Shown here piece after piece: positions 1-5,143 of a stretch of 5,811 bases of DNA. The notes under the pieces are model-generated. The model had not been told where the DNA came from, ran no database searches, and was given only the letters and a program-made list of their open reading frames with translations. Origin of the DNA: Bacillota bacterium (GTDB lineage: Bacteria; Bacillota; Bacilli; Paenibacillales; Paenibacillaceae); the NCBI GenBank assembly GCA_023391635.1, contig JAEWAQ010000071.1, positions 1-5,811 of the forward strand, read 5' to 3'. Each line of letters opens with the position of its first letter. The first letter of the stretch is position 1. The translations under genes and the position numbers were made by a program.

Positions 1-1611
1 GTGGTCACTCGCTTCCCGCCCGAGCCGAACGGCTATCTGCATATCGGCCACGCGAAGTCTATCTGCCTGAACTTCGGCCTGGCGCGCGACTTCGGCGGCC
101 GCTGCACAATGCGCTTCGACGACACCAATCCGACCAAGGAAGAGCAGGAATACGTCGATACCATCCTCGACTCAGTCAAGTGGCTGGGCTTCGACTGGAA
201 GGACGAGCAAGGCGAACACCTCTACTTCGCCAGCGATTATTTCGACCAGATGTATTTCATGGCCGAATATCTGGTCACCGCCGGCCACGCCTACGTCGAC
301 AGCCAGAGCGCCGAAGAGATGGCGAAGAACCGCGGCTCCTTCTCCGAGCCGGGCAAGAACTCGCCCTTCCGCGACCGCCCGGCCGAAGAATCGCTCGCCC
401 TGTTCCGCCGCATGAAGGCCGGCGAATTCAAGGATGGCGAGCACATCCTGCGCGCCAAGATCGACATGGCCTCGCCCAACATGAACATGCGCGACCCGGC
501 CATCTACCGCATCCGCCACGCGCACCACCACCGCACCGGCGACAAGTGGTGCATCTACCCGATGTACGACTACGCGCACCCGCTCGAGGATGCGATCGAA
601 AACATCACGCATTCCTTCTGCACGCTGGAATTCCAGGACCACCGCCCCTTCTACGACTGGGTGCTGGAGCGCCTGGCCGAAGGCGGCTTCTTCAAGAAGC
701 CGCTGCCGCAGCAAACCGAATTCGCGCGCCTGAACCTGACCTACGCCATCACCAGCAAGCGGAAGCTCTTGCAACTGGTCGATGAAAAGATCGTCGATGG
801 CTGGGACGACCCGCGCATGCCCACCATCGTCGGCATCCGCCGCCGCGGCTTCACGCCGGAATCAATCCAACTGTTCTGCGAACGCATCGGCGTTGCCAAG
901 TCCGATAGCTGGATCGACATGGGCACGCTGGAAGGCGCGCTGCGCGACGACCTCGACCCCAAGGCCCCGCGCGCCGTCGCCGTGCTGCGCCCGCTGAAGC
1001 TCATCATCGACAACTTCCCGGAAAACCTGTCCGAGGAATGCACCGCCCCGATCCACCCGCACCACCCGGAACGCGGCCACCGCACCTTCCCGATCACCAA
1101 GGAACTGTGGATCGAGCAGGAAGACTTCATGGAAGTGCCGACCAAGGGCTACTTCCGTTTTTTCCCCGGCAACAAGGTCCGGCTGAAGTACGGCTACGTG
1201 GTCGAATGCACCGGCTGCGACAAGGACGAAAACGGCAAGGTCATCGCCGTGCACTGCAACTACTTCGCCGACTCCAAGAGCGGCACCGAAGGCGCCAACA
1301 ACTACAAGGTCAAGGGCACCATCCCCTGGGTCAGCGCCCAGCACGCGCTGGAAGCAGAAGTGCGGCTGTACGACCGGCTGTTCGCCGACGCGATGCCGGA
1401 CGCCGGCGGCAAGGATTTCAAGCAGGCGCTGAATCCGAATTCAAAGGAAGTGGTGACGGCCTACCTTGAACATGGGATGGCAAAGGCTCTGCCCGATGAT
1501 AAGTTCCAGTTCGAACGGCATGGCTACTTCGTGGCGGATCGCGTCGATTCGAAGCCGGGAAAGCCGGTGTTCAATCGGGTAGTGACGTTGAAGGATTCGT
1601 GGGGAAAGTAA
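1..1611 (+). CDS. glnS: Glutaminyl-tRNA synthetase, 5'-truncated by window edge
   Basis: Cytoplasmic class I aminoacyl-tRNA synthetase that charges tRNA-Gln with glutamine using ATP. The visible 536 residues begin just before the family signature RFPPEPNGYLHIGH (residues 4-17), which contains the HIGH ATP-binding motif at 14-17. The KMSKS-type loop is TSKRK at 251-255, with Thr where E. coli GlnS has Met. Residues up to about 300 form the Rossmann catalytic core; about 310-536 is the two-barrel anticodon-binding region, ending in the conserved KPVFNR and DSW stretches. E. coli GlnS has roughly 27 residues before this point, so the GTG at position 1 is an internal Val codon and the true start lies upstream. 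The gene ends in TAA and is followed by an intrinsic terminator. Codons are strongly C-ending except in the last 170 nt or so. The identification is secure; the betaproteobacterial assignment is a judgement from remembered homologues. Confidence 0.97.
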   Translation: MVTRFPPEPNGYLHIGHAKSICLNFGLARDFGGRCTMRFDDTNPTKEEQEYVDTILDSVKWLGFDWKDEQGEHLYFASDYFDQMYFMAEYLVTAGHAYVDSQSAEEMAKNRGSFSEPGKNSPFRDRPAEESLALFRRMKAGEFKDGEHILRAKIDMASPNMNMRDPAIYRIRHAHHHRTGDKWCIYPMYDYAHPLEDAIENITHSFCTLEFQDHRPFYDWVLERLAEGGFFKKPLPQQTEFARLNLTYAITSKRKLLQLVDEKIVDGWDDPRMPTIVGIRRRGFTPESIQLFCERIGVAKSDSWIDMGTLEGALRDDLDPKAPRAVAVLRPLKLIIDNFPENLSEECTAPIHPHHPERGHRTFPITKELWIEQEDFMEVPTKGYFRFFPGNKVRLKYGYVVECTGCDKDENGKVIAVHCNYFADSKSGTEGANNYKVKGTIPWVSAQHALEAEVRLYDRLFADAMPDAGGKDFKQALNPNSKEVVTAYLEHGMAKALPDDKFQFERHGYFVADRVDSKPGKPVFNRVVTLKDSWGK

Positions 1612-1638
1612 GCCTCCATTGAACCATTCGTTCGTCCG

Positions 1639-1661
1639 AGCCCGCGTAAGCGGGCTTTTTT
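1639..1661 (+). terminator. Intrinsic terminator downstream of glnS
   Basis: A perfect 7-bp GC-rich stem (AGCCCGC at 1639-1645, GCGGGCT at 1650-1656) closes a GTAA tetraloop and runs directly into six T residues (1656-1661). It lies 28 nt after the glnS stop codon. It should end glnS transcription and insulate the SIR2-herA genes from read-through, which implies that they have their own promoter. Confidence 0.93.
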
Positions 1662-1690
1662 ATTGCCTGCTGTCCATCAAAGGCATTACT

Positions 1691-1719
1691 TTCTCGTTGG
1701 AATAAATATGTTTTATATT
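1691..1719 (+). promoter_or_regulatory. Candidate sigma70-type promoter for the SIR2-herA operon
   Basis: A TATATT box at 1714-1719 matches 5 of 6 bases of the -10 consensus. It lies 17 nt downstream of TTCTCG (1691-1696), a weak -35 match (3 of 6). The surrounding 1701-1720 is the most AT-rich part of the gap between the glnS terminator and the SIR2 gene. Transcription would start near 1726 and leave a leader of roughly 58 nt. This is inferred from consensus matching only; the weak -35 box would suit either low expression or activator dependence. Confidence 0.4.
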
Positions 1720-1747
1720 CACTACTGGTAGTTTTTCATGCATCACC

Positions 1748-1757
1748 GCGAATTCGC
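1748..1757. repeat. 10-bp perfect palindrome flanked by GCATCA direct repeats
   Basis: GCGAATTCGC reads identically on both strands. A hexamer GCATCA occurs at 1740-1745 and again at 1756-1761, a 16-bp step that overlaps the right edge of the palindrome. The site lies between the candidate promoter and the ribosome-binding site of the SIR2 gene, where a repressor or an mRNA hairpin could act. A palindrome of this length could also occur by chance in a gap this size. Confidence 0.35.
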
Positions 1758-1772
1758 ATCATGTTTGCCTAC

Positions 1773-1777
1773 AAGGA
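1773..1777 (+). promoter_or_regulatory. Ribosome-binding site of the SIR2 gene (supports GTG start)
   Basis: AAGGA lies 6 nt before the GTG at 1784. This is the reason for choosing a non-ATG start: no in-frame ATG near the N-terminus is better placed, and the protein beginning at 1784 includes a full-length N-terminal region before the first SIR2 motif. Confidence 0.75.
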
Positions 1778-1783
1778 CTAACC

Positions 1784-2962
1784 GTGACTAGTACAGTACA
1801 CAACCCAGACCAATATCTTTTCGACTTCCGCCATATTGTTACCCATGGGCGGAAGCGAATCGGATTATTGGTAGGCGCCGGTGCGCCGGTGAGCATCAAC
1901 GTCGGTACCGCAGAAGATTATGTTCCGCTCATACCAAATGTTGCCGGCCTAACTGCTACTGTGCGCGGATCACTTGCGGGTGACAACCGTGAGGCATTTC
2001 AAGCGATAGAAAAAAGTATTGAAGGCGCGAATATCGAGACCGTTCTTTCCCGTATTCGAGCTTTAGCAGATGTAATCGGATCGCATAAAGTATATGGTCT
2101 GGATGGCGGCGGATTTGAGGCGTTATCAAAAACCATTTGCACCTTGATTAAGGACACCGTCAGCAAGCCACTTCCCAAAGGAGAGAATCCATATTCCGAC
2201 GTGATTTCTTGGATAAATGGCATCAACCGCACTCACGCAGTAGAAATCTTTACGACGAACTACGACCTACTTTTTGAAGAAGCACTAGAGCGGGTTAAGA
2301 GCCCGTATTTCGACGGCTTTTCCGGATCCAAATTAGGATTTTTTGATCCCTCCAGCATATCAAATAACGATTTGCCAGCACGATGGACGAGGCTTTGGAA
2401 ATTACATGGCTCGATTGGCTGGTCACGAACCATCGACGGCGAAATTGTTAGAGCCACCTCCGATGAAGGGGCATCAATGGTCTACCCCTCACACATCAAG
2501 TATGACCAAACGCAATCTGCTCCGTTCTCGTCACTTTTTGAGAGACTGAAGTCCTTTCTATCCGAGCCGGATACTCTATTAATTGCTTGTGGGTTTTCGT
2601 TCGCGGACGCACACATATCTGCAAAATTAAGTGAATGCATGGCATCCAACGCATCAACTGCAATAATCGCATTTCAGTTCCAAACATTGAGCGCCGAGCC
2701 GTATGCCACTGAGATTGCATTGCGATGCCCCAACATGAGTGTTTACTGTCGCGATGGAGCGATAGTTAACGGCATAAAGGCACCATGGAAATTAGGTGAT
2801 CCACCAGTAAAAAATTGGGATGCGATTCGAGCCGAATACTGGCATGAGGGCCAGTTCATTTTAGGTGATTTCAAAAGTTTTTCCAGATTCCTTGCGAAAG
2901 CAGGCGGGGGTAAGAGCAAAGTTGAGCTAGCAATGCAAGAAGGTGAGGCTGAAAATGGTTAG
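1784..2962 (+). CDS. SIR2-family NADase subunit of a Sir2-HerA (Nezha-type) defence system
   Basis: A 392-residue soluble protein with the motifs of defence-type SIR2 domains. A Gly-rich nucleotide-binding loop GLLVGAGAP lies at 27-35. The TTNYD motif is at 157-161, with N159 the expected catalytic Asn. LHGSIGW is at 207-213, with H208 the expected catalytic His. A C-terminal CGFSFADAHI stretch at 269-278 matches the usual GYSFxDxHI motif. In characterised relatives this domain hydrolyses NAD+ when phage infection is sensed, and it assembles with HerA into a large complex. The partner gene herA overlaps its 3' end by 8 nt. No signal peptide or membrane segment is visible. About 110 residues after the last SIR2 motif are unassigned and may contact HerA. 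Start choice rests on AAGGA 6 nt before GTG. Base composition is clearly AT-richer than glnS. A protein deacetylase role is unlikely given the context and the absence of the zinc-binding cysteines of true sirtuins. Confidence 0.92.
   Translation: MTSTVHNPDQYLFDFRHIVTHGRKRIGLLVGAGAPVSINVGTAEDYVPLIPNVAGLTATVRGSLAGDNREAFQAIEKSIEGANIETVLSRIRALADVIGSHKVYGLDGGGFEALSKTICTLIKDTVSKPLPKGENPYSDVISWINGINRTHAVEIFTTNYDLLFEEALERVKSPYFDGFSGSKLGFFDPSSISNNDLPARWTRLWKLHGSIGWSRTIDGEIVRATSDEGASMVYPSHIKYDQTQSAPFSSLFERLKSFLSEPDTLLIACGFSFADAHISAKLSECMASNASTAIIAFQFQTLSAEPYATEIALRCPNMSVYCRDGAIVNGIKAPWKLGDPPVKNWDAIRAEYWHEGQFILGDFKSFSRFLAKAGGGKSKVELAMQEGEAENG
2945..2948 (+). promoter_or_regulatory. Ribosome-binding site of herA inside the SIR2 gene (decides start)
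   Basis: GAGG ends 6 nt before the ATG at 2955. An alternative in-frame GTG at 2943 sits inside this Shine-Dalgarno region and has no well-spaced site of its own, so the ATG is preferred. The site lies within the last codons of the SIR2 gene. Confidence 0.75.
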
Positions 2963-4736
2963 AGCCCCTACTTATCTTGGAAATGTCAGCTCCGTTTCCG
3001 GTTCGTCGCTTTTGATCGAGCTTGGTCCACAGGTCAGTTCTGGCCTATTAGTTATAGGCGGAAAGACTCATAGGGTTGGCCAAGTAGGTAGTTTTGTTCG
3101 AATTCCGCAGGGATATAACGATCTGTACGGTTTAATCGCAGAAACCAGTGAATCATCAAGCACCGGCAATGATCATATTACGCTTGCGACCGAGCGGCGT
3201 TGGCTTAAAGTCGAGTTAATTGGGGAGGCTGTTGGGAACCAATTCGAGCGCGGAATCAGTCAATATCCGAGCATTAATGACGAAGCCCACTTGGTTGTGG
3301 AAGCTGATCTAAAGAAAATTTATGGTGAAATTGATAGCAGCCAAATAACCATCGGCACTCTTTCAAGCTCCGACGGTATCAAAGTGAGCGTCGATCTCGA
3401 CAAACTGGTAACTCGACACTCGGCAGTTCTCGGCTCTACAGGATCGGGTAAGTCAACCAGTGTCTCAAGCCTTCTGCGTTCAATTGTCACGAATGACGAG
3501 GGGAATTTTTTGCACCCGTCCGCTCGAATAGTGCTCATTGACATTCATGGAGAATACTCGTCGGCCTTAAAAGATATTGCAGAAATTTTCTCGATTCTTC
3601 CACGTGATCATGAGCATCCATTACACATTCCATATTGGTGTGTATCACCAGAAAGCTTGATCGAATTTTTGTTTGGCAGCATAAGCGATGCTAACCGCAG
3701 CGTTATCCTCGACAAAATTGTCGAAGATAAACAGGATTCCTTAGCAGCAAATAAATTTGATGATGTATCCATTGACCGCATTACAGCCTATACGCCATTA
3801 CCATTTAGACTAAAGAAGATCTGGTATGACTTAACCGTTGCCGATAGCGCGAACTGGGAGGACAAGGAAAAAACCATACCAGCATTCACTGACAAGGGAG
3901 ACGCCATAAAGCTCATCCCTCCGAAGTTTAAGCCTCCAGCGCCAGGGAGTGCCGCGCCCTTCAAGGGGGAAGGGGGAAAGATCAAGAAGCAACTTGAACT
4001 CATGCGGTCCCGCCTGCTCGACAATCAGTATTCATTTTTCCTTTCACCTGGAGAGTGGGAACCCGATGAAGATTTGAAAATAAAAAAAGACTTACCGAAC
4101 TTGCTTGAAGCATGGATTGGCCATGACAAGCCAATAACTATTCTAGATTTGTCCGGTATGCCGTCTGCACGAATGGATCTGCTTCTTGGCTCAGTATTAG
4201 ACATATTGTTTGAGTCAGCAATTTGGGGAAGAAACCAGAATGCAGGAATGAAAAATCGGCCTTTGCTGCTGGTATTGGAAGAAGCGCACCGCTATCTCTC
4301 AACCGATGTCACCGGCGTTGCAAAGGAGATGGTTCAGAAGATCGCGAAGGAAGGCAGAAAATTTGGTGTAGGAGCTATGTTGGTCAGCCAGCGTCCGTCG
4401 GAGATTGACGAAACGATTTTGTCTCAGTGTGGGACTTTATTCGCTTTACGTATAAACAATTCAAGTGATAGGAATAGGGTCCGCTCCGCAATGTCAGAAG
4501 GAATGGCTGGAATTGTGGATAGTCTTCCCGTCCTTCGAAGTGGAGAAGCAGTTATAACTGGCGAAGCGGCAAAGATGCCTATGCGCTGTCGTTTCAAACT
4601 ACCCAAGCCAGGAAATTTTCCAGATAGCAAAGACCCTAAAGTCTCTGAGAGCTGGTCGCGACCACTTCAGGATGAGGACTACACGAAGCTGGTAAGTTCA
4701 TGGCGCAATCAAGACGCGTATAACGATAGAACTTGA
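2955..4736 (+). CDS. herA: HerA/DUF87-family ATPase subunit of a Sir2-HerA defence system
   Basis: A 593-residue FtsK/HerA-superfamily ATPase, expected to form a hexameric ring and act as a DNA-translocating or NTP-hydrolysing partner of the SIR2 protein. Residues about 5-100 look like the HAS-barrel that opens HerA proteins (LGNVSSVSG start). Walker A is GSTGSGKS at 160-167, with K166. A DIHGEY motif is at 196-201. Walker B is LLLVLEEAH at 437-445, with E442 and E443. A sensor-type SQRP is at 478-481, and R499 in the following LFALRINN segment fits the conserved arginine region. Between the Walker motifs is a long insert with a Pro/Lys/Gly-rich stretch at about 319-342. The ATG lies 8 nt inside the SIR2 gene's end, pointing to translational coupling and a fixed subunit ratio. 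A run of seven A (4082-4088) is a potential slippage site. Loader-type HerA of archaeal DNA repair is a relative, but the SIR2 partner favours defence. Confidence 0.93.
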   Translation: MVRAPTYLGNVSSVSGSSLLIELGPQVSSGLLVIGGKTHRVGQVGSFVRIPQGYNDLYGLIAETSESSSTGNDHITLATERRWLKVELIGEAVGNQFERGISQYPSINDEAHLVVEADLKKIYGEIDSSQITIGTLSSSDGIKVSVDLDKLVTRHSAVLGSTGSGKSTSVSSLLRSIVTNDEGNFLHPSARIVLIDIHGEYSSALKDIAEIFSILPRDHEHPLHIPYWCVSPESLIEFLFGSISDANRSVILDKIVEDKQDSLAANKFDDVSIDRITAYTPLPFRLKKIWYDLTVADSANWEDKEKTIPAFTDKGDAIKLIPPKFKPPAPGSAAPFKGEGGKIKKQLELMRSRLLDNQYSFFLSPGEWEPDEDLKIKKDLPNLLEAWIGHDKPITILDLSGMPSARMDLLLGSVLDILFESAIWGRNQNAGMKNRPLLLVLEEAHRYLSTDVTGVAKEMVQKIAKEGRKFGVGAMLVSQRPSEIDETILSQCGTLFALRINNSSDRNRVRSAMSEGMAGIVDSLPVLRSGEAVITGEAAKMPMRCRFKLPKPGNFPDSKDPKVSESWSRPLQDEDYTKLVSSWRNQDAYNDRT

Positions 4737-4742
4737 GGGAGG
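4737..4742 (+). promoter_or_regulatory. Ribosome-binding site of the KTSC gene (decides start)
   Basis: GGGAGG, a near-perfect Shine-Dalgarno sequence, begins right after the herA stop codon and lies 8 nt before the ATG at 4751. A TTG at 4733 in the same frame overlaps the herA stop but has no comparable site, so the ATG is chosen. Confidence 0.85.
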
Positions 4743-4750
4743 CGAGTAAA

Positions 4751-4957
4751 ATGGAGATGCACTATGTCGATTCTAGTAACCTAGAAAGTGTGGGATACGA
4801 TGAGAACACAAACACTCTTTTTGTAGAGTTCAAGAAGAGTGGCATTTATAAATATTTTGGAGTGCCAAAGTATGTGTTCGAAGAGCTCCTTACTGCAAGC
4901 TCGCCCGGCACCTATCTGAATGATCGCGTGAAAAACGTATATCCTTTCTCCTCATAA
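4751..4957 (+). CDS. Small single-domain KTSC protein, third gene of the operon
   Basis: A 68-residue protein made almost entirely of one KTSC domain, a roughly 60-residue module named after the C-terminus of some lysyl-tRNA synthetases and also found alone in bacteria. The family's hallmarks are visible: an opening VDSSNLESVGYD (6-17), a beta-strand TLFVEF (22-27), the central YxY motif as YKY (33-35), VPKYVFEELL (38-47) and a closing GTYLNDRVK (53-61). The domain's function is not established; RNA binding has been suggested for the family. It starts 14 nt after the herA stop codon behind a strong ribosome-binding site, so it is probably co-transcribed with the SIR2 and herA genes. Characterised Sir2-HerA systems act with two genes, so a role here as accessory subunit, sensor or regulator is inference. 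No signal peptide or membrane segment is seen. ATG 4757 is a possible alternative start, two codons later. Confidence 0.85.
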   Translation: MEMHYVDSSNLESVGYDENTNTLFVEFKKSGIYKYFGVPKYVFEELLTASSPGTYLNDRVKNVYPFSS

Positions 4958-4970
4958 CTCATGGAATGGG

Positions 4971-4991
4971 GTGTGGATTGCAATTACACAC
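4971..4991. repeat. Imperfect inverted repeat in the KTSC-nuclease gap
   Basis: GTGTG (4971-4975) and CACAC (4987-4991) flank an 8-bp perfect palindrome ATTGCAAT (4977-4984), with spacers of 1 and 2 nt. It begins 13 nt after the KTSC stop codon. No T-run follows, so it is not a classical intrinsic terminator. It may be a protein-binding site or a 3' mRNA hairpin, or it may be chance. Confidence 0.4.
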
Positions 4992-5022
4992 ACGAAATAA
5001 GGGCCAGAAAAAAATACAATAG

Positions 5023-5046
5023 GGAGACAGAGCACTGTTTTTCTCC
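5023..5046 (+). terminator. Weak hairpin followed by T-run, possible operon terminator
   Basis: GGAGA (5023-5027) can pair with TCTCC (5042-5046) around an inner CAG/CTG stem (5028-5030 with 5035-5037) and an AGCA loop. Five T residues (5038-5042) follow the inner stem. It is the only terminator-like structure found after the KTSC gene, but the inner stem is short and the T-run competes for pairing with the outer stem. The rest of the 4958-5143 gap shows an A-rich tract and no convincing promoter. Confidence 0.25.
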
Positions 5047-5130
5047 AAAGCGATCAGAAAATTCGCTCATCCCGTTTGAACTGAGATAAAAAATAAACTG
5101 ACGTCGCCAAGTTCCGCCACGAAACAAAGA

Positions 5131-5136
5131 GAGGGA
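5131..5136 (+). promoter_or_regulatory. Ribosome-binding site of the Mrr-like nuclease gene
   Basis: GAGGGA lies 7 nt before the ATG at 5144 and fixes that start. Upstream in the same frame a TGA occurs at 5099-5101 with no better ATG between. Confidence 0.8.
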
Positions 5137-5143
5137 ACCTACA

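Noticed and set aside
172..774. Long open frame on the minus strand opposite glnS (and a similar one at 862-1344)
   Set aside because: The GC-rich, C-ending codons of glnS leave few stops on the opposite strand. The translated products are low-complexity Ala/Val/Gly/Arg-rich and match no family I know.
1038..1469. Plus-strand open frame in another frame within glnS (also 180-785)
   Set aside because: Arg/Pro/Gln-rich product typical of frame-shifted GC-rich coding sequence; fully inside the recognised glnS frame.
1761..1781. Six-codon open frame (MFAYKD) directly before the SIR2 gene
   Set aside because: It overlaps the SIR2 ribosome-binding site and could in principle be a leader peptide, but it has no ribosome-binding site of its own, and such a short frame is expected by chance.
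2900..2920. Walker A-like GGGKS near the C-terminus of the SIR2 protein
   Set aside because: The spacing of the P-loop pattern GxxxxGK[S/T] is not met, and no Walker B follows.
4733..4750. Longer KTSC start at TTG 4733 overlapping the herA stop
   Set aside because: The Shine-Dalgarno GGGAGG lies downstream of this TTG and is correctly spaced for ATG 4751; the extra residues are not part of the KTSC domain.
5062..5099. Possible promoter for the nuclease gene (TTGAAC at 5076-5081 with A-rich sequence after it)
   Set aside because: TTGAAC resembles a -35 box, but no acceptable -10 box occurs at 16-18 nt spacing; other pairings match poorly.
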